DNA of 64,000 nucleotides, from NCBI RefSeq assembly GCF_018131005.1, contig NZ_JAFCJK010000002.1, forward strand, positions 558,001 through 622,000, read 5' to 3'. This document shows, one piece after another, positions 1 to 8,599 of this stretch. Origin of the DNA: Bradyrhizobium lablabi (GTDB lineage: Bacteria; Pseudomonadota; Alphaproteobacteria; Rhizobiales; Xanthobacteraceae). The position numbers and the translations under genes are program-made. Under the pieces are notes generated by a model. The model saw nothing but the letters and a program-made list of their open reading frames with translations. It was not told the origin of the DNA and did no database searches. Position 1 is the stretch's first letter, and each line of letters starts with the position of its first letter.

Positions 1-1
1 G

Positions 2-682
2 AGATGGATCGGCTATGTCGGCGTCAGCGATCTCGACGCAACCGTCGACCGGATTCAAAAACTTGGCGGTGCCATCTATGTGCCGCCGACGAGCACCAAC
101 ATTGGCCGCATCTCCATCGTTGCCGATCCACAACGAGCGACGCTTGGATTGGTAAATGGTTTGAGCATCGCTGCGCTTTCGATCGCTGACCTCGACGCGT
201 TCTGGCGTGTCGGCTGGCATGAATTGCTCGCCGCGGATTGGCGAAAGGCCTTTCGGTTCTACAGTGAAGTTTTCGGCTGGAAACAAGCTGCGGAGGATCT
301 CGCTTCGGTCGAACCCTATCAGTTGTTCTCGGCCGGCGGGCAGACCGCAGGTGGAATCTTCAACAAGCGGCCGCTCGAGCCGATCCCGTTCTGGCTCTAC
401 TACTTCAATGTTGACGACGTCGACGCGGCCATTGATCGGGTGAAGATCGGCGGCGGACAAATCTACGAGGGGCCGCTGGGGCTGCCGGACGGCAGCTGGA
501 TCGTCCGTTGCTTCGACCCGCAGGGCGCCACGTTTGCCCTCCAGGGACCGCGAAGTCAGGACGGCTTAGCAAAGGCGCCAGCCGTCGAATATCGCTGGAC
601 CGCCAACTGGGAGGGGTTCTCGTCGAAGGGCAGATGGCGCAACGACCAACCGGGTGGCAAAGGCCGGACACCGGGCAAGTGA
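2..682 (+). CDS. VOC (glyoxalase/bleomycin-resistance fold) protein, 5' end outside window
   Basis: The reading frame is open from the first base, so the N-terminus lies upstream of the window. What remains is about 226 residues and shows two vicinal-oxygen-chelate modules. The first ends near the segment reading YVGVSDLDATVDRIQKLGG. The second starts at GWHELLAADWRKAFRFYSEV and ends at CFDPQGATFALQGP, the usual end of a VOC half. Proteins of this layout are often annotated as glyoxalase-like or dioxygenase-like metal enzymes. No substrate can be assigned. It converges with the OpgC gene 10 bases downstream. Confidence 0.8.
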   Translation, partial: RWIGYVGVSDLDATVDRIQKLGGAIYVPPTSTNIGRISIVADPQRATLGLVNGLSIAALSIADLDAFWRVGWHELLAADWRKAFRFYSEVFGWKQAAEDLASVEPYQLFSAGGQTAGGIFNKRPLEPIPFWLYYFNVDDVDAAIDRVKIGGGQIYEGPLGLPDGSWIVRCFDPQGATFALQGPRSQDGLAKAPAVEYRWTANWEGFSSKGRWRNDQPGGKGRTPGK

Positions 683-692
683 GGCAAGACGG

Positions 693-1838
693 TCAGGCCG
701 GCTTCGGCGCCGGCGGCTTGACTGGCTTATCCTGCCGCTTCGACCAGGAGATGTAGTAGGCCACGATCGTCATGATCGCGATGCCGGAGATACTGACGAA
801 GATCTGCGCAAACAGCGAGCCCGAGCTCATCGACAGCTCGAAATGACCGACGAAGGACAGGAATACGCCGACGCAGAACACGGCGAGCGACTGCTGGCCG
901 CAGACGATCACCGGATCGAATATCCGCCACTCCAGCGCGGGCCAGTCCTTCGGGATGAAGCGGATCACCAGGATCACGATTACCACGAAGTGCAGGAAGC
1001 GATAGGGCGCGAGATTGGTCTTGTCGTTCGGATTGAAGGCCGAATAGAGCCACTGCGGAAACATCGCGCCGAAGTCGGGGAAGCGTCCGGCCATGGTCAT
1101 GACCAGCGCGAAGATCATGTAGGCGATGCAGAAATAGAGGGTGTAGGGCGAGTTGATGAGCTCCATGTTCTTGCGCGCGCCGCCGAGTGCGCACCAGGCG
1201 CCGAACACGAACAGCACTTGCCAGGCGAACGGATTGAAGTACCAGGTTCCGGCCGGGTAGGCCGGCAGGTTCCAGCCGAACTGCCGCGAAACCAGCCACA
1301 GCGCGATCGAGACCGCCATGGTCCAGTTCGGCTGCCGCAGCATGAACCACAGCACCGGCGGGAAGAGCCCCATCAGCACGATGTAAAGCGGTAGCACGTC
1401 GAGATTGACCGGCTTGAATTTCAGGAGCAGCCCCTGCCGCAGCGTCTCGGTCGCGTTGTCGACGAGGCCTGCGACGTTGAACTCGTTGATCATCTCGGAA
1501 TCGCCGAAGCGCAGCGCCAGGTAGCTGATCGAGGCGATATAGATCACGAACAGAATGATGTGGGCGACGTAGAGCTGCCAGACGCGCTTGGTCAACCGCG
1601 TGGCACCGACGATGAAGCCGCGCTCGAGCATCATGCGGGCGTAGACGAAGGAGGCAGTATAGCCGGAGATGAAGACGAACAAGTCGGCGGCGTCGCTGAA
1701 CCCGTAATTCCGCGTCGTGATCCAGTTCACGATATTGTCGGGAATGTGATCGAGGTAGATCGCCCAGTTGGCGACTCCGCGGAACAGGTCCAGCCGGAGG
1801 TCGCGTCCTTTTTCGGGGAGTGTGGCGTGGATTTCCAT
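693..1838 (-). CDS. opgC: OpgC-domain membrane acyltransferase
   Basis: A protein of about 381 residues that is almost wholly hydrophobic, with roughly ten transmembrane segments. The N-terminal signature RDLRLDLFRGVANWAIYLDH is typical of the OpgC family. In other proteobacteria OpgC succinylates periplasmic glucans, and many rhizobial paralogues have unknown acyl acceptors. The start was placed at the ATG giving MEIHATLPEKG. The longer frame upstream adds 26 residues that do not look like part of the family. No glucan synthase gene (opgG, opgH or ndvB) is visible nearby, so the substrate is inferred from the family only. Confidence 0.8.
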   Translation of the reverse strand: MEIHATLPEKGRDLRLDLFRGVANWAIYLDHIPDNIVNWITTRNYGFSDAADLFVFISGYTASFVYARMMLERGFIVGATRLTKRVWQLYVAHIILFVIYIASISYLALRFGDSEMINEFNVAGLVDNATETLRQGLLLKFKPVNLDVLPLYIVLMGLFPPVLWFMLRQPNWTMAVSIALWLVSRQFGWNLPAYPAGTWYFNPFAWQVLFVFGAWCALGGARKNMELINSPYTLYFCIAYMIFALVMTMAGRFPDFGAMFPQWLYSAFNPNDKTNLAPYRFLHFVVIVILVIRFIPKDWPALEWRIFDPVIVCGQQSLAVFCVGVFLSFVGHFELSMSSGSLFAQIFVSISGIAIMTIVAYYISWSKRQDKPVKPPAPKPA

Positions 1839-2065
1839 GGCAAAGCCGCTTCGAGGTGAATGCTTTTCTGGGGCCGCGCCGCCGGCCGCGGCAATCACCA
1901 CGGCCAAGATTGTCACAGCGCGGTAGAATGACTATACCGATCCGACGAGGGTAACCTCCGAGCGTAGGGAATCACCGATCAAATCCTTGAACGGTGTCTC
2001 TATACTATCCCGGCGGTTTCCTCCAATTGCTTCCATGTCGCACATCCCAAGGGACTCGACCATCC

Positions 2066-2371
2066 ATGACCGCACGCATTTTTAAGCCCGCAAAAAACGC
2101 GATGCAATCGGGACGAGCCATAACCAAGGAATGGCAACTGGATTACGAGCCCGAACTGCCGCGGACGGTCGAGCCTTTGATGGGCTGGACCTCGTCCAGC
2201 GACATGAAGCAGCAGCTCACGCTCCACTTTGAGACAAAGGAAGAGGCGATCGCTTATTGCGAGCGCAAGGGCATCGCCTACCAGGTAATCGAGCCGCAGG
2301 ACTCGGCCTACCGTCAGATCGCCTACGCCGACAATTTCGCCTTCCGCCGCTGGGAGCCGTGGACCCACTAG
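2066..2371 (+). CDS. Complex I NDUFS4-like accessory subunit
   Basis: A 101-residue protein matching the ETC complex I subunit conserved region (NDUFS4 family). It opens with MTARIFKPAKNAMQSGRA and contains LTLHFETKEEAIAYCERKG, then ends with NFAFRRWEPWTH, all typical of the alphaproteobacterial version. The product is an 18-kDa-type accessory subunit of respiratory NADH:quinone oxidoreductase at the inner membrane. The ATG at 2066 was chosen because the family begins at this methionine. A purine-rich AAGGGA lies upstream. The gene stands alone, away from any nuo operon, which is usual in this group. Confidence 0.9.
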   Translation: MTARIFKPAKNAMQSGRAITKEWQLDYEPELPRTVEPLMGWTSSSDMKQQLTLHFETKEEAIAYCERKGIAYQVIEPQDSAYRQIAYADNFAFRRWEPWTH

Positions 2372-2387
2372 CCGCCGCCTGGGCCGC

Positions 2388-2876
2388 TCAATCCGGTGTG
2401 GGCCGGTGCCCCGGTATCGGCAATGGTGCGTCCTTTGAGACGCCGAGTACCGGGAAGCTTCTTATTTTGCGGACATTCGGCAGCGCGGCGAATTGCAGCA
2501 ATTGTTGCCGCATGTCCTCGACATCAGGCGCGACGCATCTGAGCATGAAGTCGGCATCGCCCGAGATCCGCCAGCATTGCAGGAAGCGCGGCACGGCCGC
2601 AATTGCGGCCTCGAACGCCTCGATGACCGGCAGCGTCTGGCTTTCGAGCTGGATCAGAACGAAGGTGGTCACCTCATAGCCGAGCCGCCGCTCATCAAGC
2701 GCGGCGCGGATCGCCCGGATCGCGCCGCTTCTTTGCAGCGTCCTGACCCGGCGCAGGCAGGGCGGGGCGGTGATACCGACGCGAGCCGCCAGTTCATTGA
2801 TCCTGATACGGCCGTCCCTCTGCAGTTCGGACAGGATCCGCAGGTCGATGTCATCGAGCTGTTGACGGCCCGTCAT
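2388..2876 (-). CDS. Lrp/AsnC family transcriptional regulator
   Basis: A 162-residue protein with the standard two-part layout. An N-terminal winged helix-turn-helix runs through LDDIDLRILSELQRDGRI and VGITAPPCLRRVRTL. A C-terminal RAM/ACT-like effector domain contains VIQLESQ-like strands and the segment CWRISGDADFMLRCVAPDVE. Family members sense amino acids and often control nearby metabolic genes. The start lies 5 bases after the end of the TetR gene, so the two regulators are probably cotranscribed. This suggests, but does not show, a link to the branched-chain amino acid operon beyond the TetR gene. Confidence 0.9.
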   Translation of the reverse strand: MTGRQQLDDIDLRILSELQRDGRIRINELAARVGITAPPCLRRVRTLQRSGAIRAIRAALDERRLGYEVTTFVLIQLESQTLPVIEAFEAAIAAVPRFLQCWRISGDADFMLRCVAPDVEDMRQQLLQFAALPNVRKIRSFPVLGVSKDAPLPIPGHRPTPD

Positions 2877-2881
2877 GAAGG

Positions 2882-3532
2882 CTAGCCGACCGCAACGCCG
2901 CGCGGCCGTTTACCGCCCTTGCGTGCCTGGCCGGCCAACGCCGGTGACGCGACGCCCGACAGCACGAGCTTCTCATGGGCTGCGATGATCGCCTCCTTGG
3001 TCAACCGGCCGCCGGGGCGGTACCAGGTGCAAAGCCCGGTCAAGAGCGCCAGGATCGCAAAGGTCGCGACCTGTATGTCGACGACCTCGAAGGCGCCCTC
3101 GGACACGCCATCCGCGAGAATCCGCGCCAGCCGCTGTTCGTAGGCTCCGCGCAATGACACCACTGCGTCGTAGTTCTTCGATTCGAGGCTGCGCAGCTCG
3201 GAATTCGCGATGAAGACCTCGCGCTTGCGGCTCATGTGATAAGTGACGTGGAAGGCGACGAAGGCGCGAAGCTGGTCGGCAGGATCGGTCCTTCCCTCCA
3301 GCGCGAGATCGAGTTCGCGTAGCAAGTCGTTGATGTGGTCCTGCACCAGGTCGAACAACAATTCCTGCTTGGTGCTGATATGGTTGTAGAGTGAACCGAC
3401 CTGGATCCCGACCTCGGCGGCGAGCTGGCGCAGGCTCATCGCCTCATAGCCATGCTCGAAGATCAGGCGAACGCCCGCCTTGCGGATCGCCTCGAGCGTC
3501 TTGGGGCCAAATGAGCCGATCGTGCGTGCCAT
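2882..3532 (-). CDS. TetR/AcrR family transcriptional regulator
   Basis: About 216 residues. An N-terminal TetR helix-turn-helix is evident: IFEHGYEAMSLRQLAAEVGI followed by GSLYNHISTKQELLFDLV. The C-terminal ligand domain is helical and ends in a basic tail. The start used is the ATG of MARTIGSFGP, with GAGG five bases before it; a TTG start 30 bases upstream is possible. The gene is divergent from the isovaleryl-CoA dehydrogenase operon and shares its 185-base promoter region, so it is a natural candidate for repressor of leucine/isovalerate catabolism. The ligand is unknown; an acyl-CoA intermediate would be a reasonable guess. Confidence 0.88.
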   Translation of the reverse strand: MARTIGSFGPKTLEAIRKAGVRLIFEHGYEAMSLRQLAAEVGIQVGSLYNHISTKQELLFDLVQDHINDLLRELDLALEGRTDPADQLRAFVAFHVTYHMSRKREVFIANSELRSLESKNYDAVVSLRGAYEQRLARILADGVSEGAFEVVDIQVATFAILALLTGLCTWYRPGGRLTKEAIIAAHEKLVLSGVASPALAGQARKGGKRPRGVAVG

Positions 3533-3570
3533 CAGAGCCTCGGAAACGGACGCCGGTCGCAAGGAAACGA

Positions 3571-3686
3571 GCGAACGACCGTATATTTATTGCATGAAAT
3601 CGCAGCAGATTCAATGTGCTGCGCGCAGCGTGGGAGCGATGACGGAATGGCTGCTTGCGCTTACAATAAAAGAACGTATGATCGTT
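3571..3686. promoter_or_regulatory. Divergent promoter region with two inverted operator-like motifs
   Basis: Between the TetR and isovaleryl-CoA dehydrogenase genes the same motif occurs twice in opposite orientation. On the plus strand it starts with CAATAAA at 3664 and runs to 3686. On the minus strand it starts with CAATAAA at 3592 and runs to 3571. Aligned from CAATAAA, both have ACG at offset 11-13 and share a T-C-G at offset 19-21, with about 14 of 22 positions identical. One copy sits upstream of each divergent gene. Reading them as operators for the TetR protein is inference. Confidence 0.45.
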
Positions 3687-3717
3687 TAATTGCAAGAGGA
3701 AATTGACGGGAGGGATC

Positions 3718-4890
3718 ATGGCGTCGAACCAGGCGGCAATGTTCAATTTCGACCTTGGCGAAACTGCGGACGCGATCCGCGAAACCGTCCATGATTTTGC
3801 CAGCAACGAGATCGCGCCGCGTGCGGCCGAGATCGACCGCAGCAACACCTTCCCGCGCGACCTCTGGCCGAAGATCGGCGCGCTCGGCCTGCATGGCATC
3901 ACGGTCGAGGAGGAGTTTGGCGGCTCGGGCCTCGGCTATCTCGAGCATTGCGTCGCGGTCGAGGAGATCTCGCGCGCTTCCGCTTCGGTCGGCCTGTCCT
4001 ATGGCGCCCATTCCAACCTCTGCGTCAACCAGATCCGTCGCAACGGCAACGCGGCGCAGAAGCGCAAATATTTGCCGAAGTTGATCTCGGGCGAGCATGT
4101 CGGATCACTGGCGATGTCGGAACCGGCGGCCGGCTCCGACGTGGTCGCGATGAAGACCCGCGCCGAGCAGAAGGGCGACCGCTTCGTGCTCAACGGCAAC
4201 AAGATGTGGATCACCAACGGGCCGGTCGCCGATACGCTCGTGGTCTATGCCAAGACCGATCCGAATGCGGGTCCGCGAGGCATCACAGCCTTCCTCATCG
4301 AGCGTGGCATGAAGGGGTTCGCCACCGCGCAGAAGCTCGACAAGCTCGGCATGCGCGGTTCCGACACCTGCGAGCTCGTGTTCGAGGATTGCGAGGTGCC
4401 GGCCGAGAACGTGCTCGGCGAGGTCGGCCGCGGCGTCGGCGTGCTGATGAGCGGCCTCGACTATGAGCGCGCGGTGCTGGCGGCGGGGCCGATCGGCATC
4501 ATGCAGGCCTGCATGGACGTGGTGCTGCCCTACGTCCACGAACGCAAGCAGTTCGGCCAGCCGATCGGGACCTTCCAGCTGGTGCAGGGCAAGGTCGCCG
4601 ACATCTACACCACGATGAACGCCGCGCGCGCTTACGTCTACGCGGTCGCCAAGGCCTGCGACCGCGGCGAGACCACCCGCGAGGACGCCGCCGGAGCCAT
4701 CCTCTATGCCGCCGAGAAGGCCACCCAATGCGCGCTCGATGCGATCCAGCTGCTCGGCGGCAACGGCTACATCAACGACTACCCCACCGGCAGGCTGTTG
4801 CGCGACGCCAAGCTCTACGAGATCGGCGCCGGTACCAGCGAGATCCGCCGCATGCTGATCGGCCGCGAGCTGTTCGACAAGACGGCGTGA
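3718..4890 (+). CDS. ivd: Isovaleryl-CoA dehydrogenase
   Basis: A 390-residue FAD-dependent acyl-CoA dehydrogenase converting isovaleryl-CoA to 3-methylcrotonyl-CoA in leucine breakdown. The FAD/substrate signature [11 protein letters not shown] is at residues 131-141. The catalytic base is Glu250 in [11 protein letters not shown], the helix position diagnostic of the isovaleryl-CoA family. The C-terminal signature [20 protein letters not shown] and [12 protein letters not shown] are present. The ATG at 3718 follows GGGAGGG by three bases; a TTG five codons earlier is unlikely. It is the first gene of the operon, followed by a strong hairpin before the carboxylase genes. Confidence 0.96.
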   Translation: MASNQAAMFNFDLGETADAIRETVHDFASNEIAPRAAEIDRSNTFPRDLWPKIGALGLHGITVEEEFGGSGLGYLEHCVAVEEISRASASVGLSYGAHSNLCVNQIRRNGNAAQKRKYLPKLISGEHVGSLAMSEPAAGSDVVAMKTRAEQKGDRFVLNGNKMWITNGPVADTLVVYAKTDPNAGPRGITAFLIERGMKGFATAQKLDKLGMRGSDTCELVFEDCEVPAENVLGEVGRGVGVLMSGLDYERAVLAAGPIGIMQACMDVVLPYVHERKQFGQPIGTFQLVQGKVADIYTTMNAARAYVYAVAKACDRGETTREDAAGAILYAAEKATQCALDAIQLLGGNGYINDYPTGRLLRDAKLYEIGAGTSEIRRMLIGRELFDKTA

Positions 4891-4899
4891 GGCTGCACG

Positions 4900-4933
4900 G
4901 ATTATCGCGCGTCTTGGCGCGATAATCTATTTT
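4900..4933 (+). terminator. Hairpin with T-rich tail between ivd and the carboxylase genes
   Basis: An 11-base-pair perfect stem (GATTATCGCGC at 4900-4910 and its complement at 4917-4927) with a 6-base loop, followed by TATTTT. It has the form of an intrinsic terminator but sits inside an apparent operon, between the stop of ivd and the start of the carboxylase beta gene at 4983. It may act as an attenuator or as a 3' stabiliser that leaves ivd mRNA in excess. Confidence 0.65.
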
Positions 4934-4982
4934 CGGACAGTCCCGACGGCCCCGATACCTCCAGCGAGACACGCAAAGCCAC

Positions 4983-6587
4983 ATGCCGCTTCAGTCGACG
5001 ATCGATCCCACATCCACCGAATTTGCCCGCAACGCGGACGTGATGCGCAGCCTGGTCGTGGAACTTCGCGACAAGCTCAATCAGGTCGCCGGAGGCGGCG
5101 GCAAGGCGTCCCGCGCCCGTCACACCTCGCGCGGCAAGATGCTGGCGCGTGACCGCGTCGATCTCCTGCTCGATTCCGGCACCGCGTTCCTGGAACTGTC
5201 GCCGCTCGCCGCCCATGGACTCTATGGAGGGGATGTGCATTCGGCGAGCATCGTTACCGGGGTCGGACGCATCTCGGGCAGGGAATGCATTGTCGTCGCC
5301 AACGATGCCACCATCAAGGGCGGCACCTACTATCCGATGACCGTGAAGAAGCATCTGCGGGCGCAGGACATCGCGCGGCAGAACAATCTGCCCTGCGTCT
5401 ACATGGTCGATTCCGGCGGCGCCTTCCTGCCGATGCAGGACGAGATCTTTCCGGACGAGCGGCATTTTGGCCGCATCTTCTACAATCAGGCGCAGATGTC
5501 CGCGGCCGGCATTCCGCAGATCGCGATCGTGATGGGCTCCTGCACCGCCGGGGGTGCCTATGTGCCAGCGATGTCGGACGAGAGCATCATCGTGCGCAAC
5601 CAGGGCACGATCTTCCTCGGCGGACCGCCGCTGGTGAAGGCCGCGACCGGCGAGGTCGTTACTGCCGAAGAGCTTGGCGGCGCCGACGTGCATTCGCGGC
5701 AGTCCGGCGTGACCGACCATTACGCCCAGAACGATGCCCACGCGATCGGGATCGCGCGTCGCATCGTCGCCACGCTGAAGCAGCCGGTGCGCGCGAACCT
5801 GAACATGCGCGAGGCTCGGGAGCCGCTGTTCGCGGCGGACGAGATCTATGGCGTAGTCTCCGCCGACGGCCGCAAGCCGTTCGACGTGCACGACATCATC
5901 GCGCGGATCGTCGACGGCTCGGAATTCGACGAATTCAAGAAGCTTTACGGCACCACGCTGATTTGCGGGTTTGCCCACATCTGGGGCTATCCGGTCGGCA
6001 TCATCGCCAACAACGGCATCCTGTTCAGCGAGAGTTCGCTGAAAGGCGCGCATTTCATCGAGCTGTGCTGCCAGCGCGGCATCCCGCTGGTGTTCTTGCA
6101 GAACATCACGGGCTTCATGGTCGGCAGGAAATACGAGGCCGGCGGAATCGCGCGCGATGGCGCCAAGCTGGTGACGGCGGTGGCGACCGCCGGTGTGCCG
6201 AAATTCACCGTGGTGATCGGCGGCTCGTATGGCGCAGGCAATTACGGCATGTGCGGCCGCGCCTACAGCCCCCGTTTCCTCTGGCTGTGGCCGAATGCCC
6301 GCATTTCCGTAATGGGAGGTGAGCAGGCCTCCATGGTGCTGAGCCAGGTGCGCCGCGACAACATCGAGGCCAAGGGCGAGAGCTGGTCGGCTGAGGAGGA
6401 GGAGAAATTCCGCAGCCCCATCCGCGCTCAGTATGAGAGCCAGGGCAATCCCTATTACGCGACTGCGCGGCTCTGGGACGACGGCGTGATCGATCCCGCC
6501 GACACGCGGTTGGTGCTTGGGCTCGGCCTGTCGGCCGCGGCCAATGCGCCGCTCGAACCGACGAAATTCGGCCTGTTCAGGATGTGA
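4983..6587 (+). CDS. mccB: Methylcrotonyl-CoA carboxylase, carboxyltransferase (beta) subunit
   Basis: A 534-residue carboxyltransferase subunit. With the biotin-carrying alpha subunit it converts 3-methylcrotonyl-CoA to 3-methylglutaconyl-CoA. The N-terminal crotonase-like half has [16 protein letters not shown] and the oxyanion segment GSCTAGGAY at residues 185-193. The C-terminal half has [15 protein letters not shown] from residue 374 and [16 protein letters not shown]. This set separates MCC beta from propionyl-CoA carboxylase beta. Its length fits the family. The stop overlaps the ribosome-binding region of mccA, consistent with translation of the two subunits together. Also called liuB in pseudomonads. 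Confidence 0.96.
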   Translation: MPLQSTIDPTSTEFARNADVMRSLVVELRDKLNQVAGGGGKASRARHTSRGKMLARDRVDLLLDSGTAFLELSPLAAHGLYGGDVHSASIVTGVGRISGRECIVVANDATIKGGTYYPMTVKKHLRAQDIARQNNLPCVYMVDSGGAFLPMQDEIFPDERHFGRIFYNQAQMSAAGIPQIAIVMGSCTAGGAYVPAMSDESIIVRNQGTIFLGGPPLVKAATGEVVTAEELGGADVHSRQSGVTDHYAQNDAHAIGIARRIVATLKQPVRANLNMREAREPLFAADEIYGVVSADGRKPFDVHDIIARIVDGSEFDEFKKLYGTTLICGFAHIWGYPVGIIANNGILFSESSLKGAHFIELCCQRGIPLVFLQNITGFMVGRKYEAGGIARDGAKLVTAVATAGVPKFTVVIGGSYGAGNYGMCGRAYSPRFLWLWPNARISVMGGEQASMVLSQVRRDNIEAKGESWSAEEEEKFRSPIRAQYESQGNPYYATARLWDDGVIDPADTRLVLGLGLSAAANAPLEPTKFGLFRM

Positions 6588-6589
6588 CG

Positions 6590-8599
6590 ATGGACCGCTC
6601 AAGACTCTACCGGCGCTTCCGCACGCTTCTGATCGCCAACCGCGGCGAAATCGCCTGCCGCGTCATCCGCACCGCGCGCGCGATGGGGTTGCGCACCGTT
6701 GCCGTCTATTCGGATGCAGACCGCGATGCCATGCACGTTGCGCTTGCCGATGAGGCGGTCCTGCTCGGGCCGGCGCGGGCACGTGACAGTTACCTCAACA
6801 TCGAGCGGGTGATCGCGGCGGCCCGCGATACCGGCGCCGAGGCCGTGCATCCCGGCTACGGCTTCCTGTCGGAGAACGCTGAATTCGCGCAGGCCTGCCT
6901 CGAGGCCGGCCTGGTGTTTGTCGGACCGACCGCCGAGATGATGACGGCAATGGGCTCGAAATCCGGCTCGAAGGCGCTGATGGAGAAGGCCGGCGTGCCC
7001 CTGGTGCCGGGCTATCACGGCGAGGCGCAGGACGAGGCGACGCTCGCGGAGGCCGCCAACCGGATCGGCTTCCCGGTGCTGGTCAAGGCCTCCGCCGGCG
7101 GCGGCGGACGCGGCATGCGCGTGGTCAATTCGGCGACCGAACTGTCGGCTGCGATCACCAGCGCCAAGCGCGAGGCCAAGGCGGCGTTCGGCGACGACCG
7201 CATGCTGATCGAGAGATACGTCCAGAATCCCCGGCATATCGAGGTACAGATCATCGGCGACAGCCATGGCAATCTGCTCTCGCTCTGGGAGCGTGAATGC
7301 ACGCTGCAGCGGCGACATCAGAAGGTGATCGAGGAGGCGCCGTCGCCGACGCTGAATTCCTCGCAGCGCGAGACAGTGTGCGTGGCCGCGCGCAAGGCGG
7401 CCGGCGCGGTCAACTATGTCGGCGCGGGCACGATCGAGTTCGTATCCGACGGCAAGGATGTGTTCTTCATCGAGATGAATACGCGCCTGCAGGTCGAGCA
7501 TCCCGTGACCGAGTTGATCACCGGCGTCGATCTCGTCGAATGGCAGCTCCGCGTCGCCTTTGGCGAAGCGCTGCCATTGCAGCAGGACGAGATCGCGCTC
7601 AACGGCCATGCCATCGAGGCGCGCGTCTATGCGGAGAATCCGCAGAAGAACTTCATGCCCTCGGTCGGCCGGATCAAGACCTGGCGCACGCCTCCGGTAG
7701 GCGACGGCCTGCGTATCGATGCCGGCTATCGAAGCGGCGACAGCGTGTCGCCATATTACGACGCGATGCTCGCCAAGGTAATCGCCTGGGCTCCAACCCG
7801 CGAAGGCGCGATCGAGAAGCTCAATCGCGGGCTGGAGCAGACCGACGTTCGCGGCATTGTCACCAACATCCCGTTCCTGTCGGCGCTCGTGACGCATCCC
7901 GACACGCGGGCGAATGCGATCGATACCGGCTTCATCGAACGCGAGCTGAAGAACCTGACCGCGGACAAGGGCGCGGCTGGCGAGTTCGAACTTTGCGCAG
8001 CGGTGGCTGCGATCGTGAATGAGGAGCAGAAGGCCGCGCAGAGAGACGCCGGCTCACCCTGGCAGACCTTCGGCTGGATGCCGGTCGGCCGCCGCCAGCG
8101 CGTCTTTGCCTTCCGGCAGGGCCACGGCGCCGAACAGAAGATCACGCTGCACTATGGCCATGGCCCGTCGACCCTGTCTGTCGGCGGACATGAACTCACC
8201 TTCACCACCTCGTCAGTCGATGACACGGGTTTCGACCTGACGCTCAATGGCATCAAGTCGCGCGTCGCGTCCGTGATCGATGGCCATGAGCTTTATTTGC
8301 GTACGCGTAGTGGCCGCTTCGACCTGCATTGGGTGGATCCATTCGGTGGCGAGACCGAGGAGCAGGTTGGCGAGGACAAGATCGTCGCGCCGCTGCCGGG
8401 CACCGTGGTGGCGCTGCTAGCCCAGGAGGGCGCGACCCTGGAGAAGGGCGCGGCGATCCTCACGCTCGAAGTGATGAAGATGGAGCAGACCTTGCGCTCG
8501 CCCTATGCTGGCGTCCTCAAGCGGCTCAAATGCAAGGTCGGCGACATCGTCGGCGAGGGCGTCGAACTCGCTGAAGTCGAGCCTTCGGTGGCGTCATGA
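6590..8599 (+). CDS. mccA: Methylcrotonyl-CoA carboxylase, biotin carboxylase/carrier (alpha) subunit
   Basis: A 669-residue protein with three parts: an ATP-grasp biotin carboxylase (residues about 5-455), a middle linker domain, and a C-terminal biotinyl domain. The glycine-rich ATP loop ASAGGGGRGMRVV is near residue 170. ERECTLQRRHQKVIEE and EMNTRLQVEHPVTE (from Glu295) are the usual active-site strands. Lys630 in EVMKMEQ is the biotin attachment site. The ATG at 6590 has AGG eight bases upstream; a GTG at 6584 would overlap the mccB stop. Its last four bases overlap the start of the HMG-CoA lyase gene (ATGA). Also called liuD. Confidence 0.96.
   Translation: MDRSRLYRRFRTLLIANRGEIACRVIRTARAMGLRTVAVYSDADRDAMHVALADEAVLLGPARARDSYLNIERVIAAARDTGAEAVHPGYGFLSENAEFAQACLEAGLVFVGPTAEMMTAMGSKSGSKALMEKAGVPLVPGYHGEAQDEATLAEAANRIGFPVLVKASAGGGGRGMRVVNSATELSAAITSAKREAKAAFGDDRMLIERYVQNPRHIEVQIIGDSHGNLLSLWERECTLQRRHQKVIEEAPSPTLNSSQRETVCVAARKAAGAVNYVGAGTIEFVSDGKDVFFIEMNTRLQVEHPVTELITGVDLVEWQLRVAFGEALPLQQDEIALNGHAIEARVYAENPQKNFMPSVGRIKTWRTPPVGDGLRIDAGYRSGDSVSPYYDAMLAKVIAWAPTREGAIEKLNRGLEQTDVRGIVTNIPFLSALVTHPDTRANAIDTGFIERELKNLTADKGAAGEFELCAAVAAIVNEEQKAAQRDAGSPWQTFGWMPVGRRQRVFAFRQGHGAEQKITLHYGHGPSTLSVGGHELTFTTSSVDDTGFDLTLNGIKSRVASVIDGHELYLRTRSGRFDLHWVDPFGGETEEQVGEDKIVAPLPGTVVALLAQEGATLEKGAAILTLEVMKMEQTLRSPYAGVLKRLKCKVGDIVGEGVELAEVEPSVAS

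Noticed and set aside
654-1394. Plus-strand frame of 246 codons
   Set aside because: Antisense shadow of the OpgC gene, dominated by His, Glu and Arg.
4902-6602. Long minus-strand frame of 566 codons
   Set aside because: It is the mirror of mccB; the composition (His, Arg, Asp-rich without any domain) is that of an antisense shadow in high-GC DNA.
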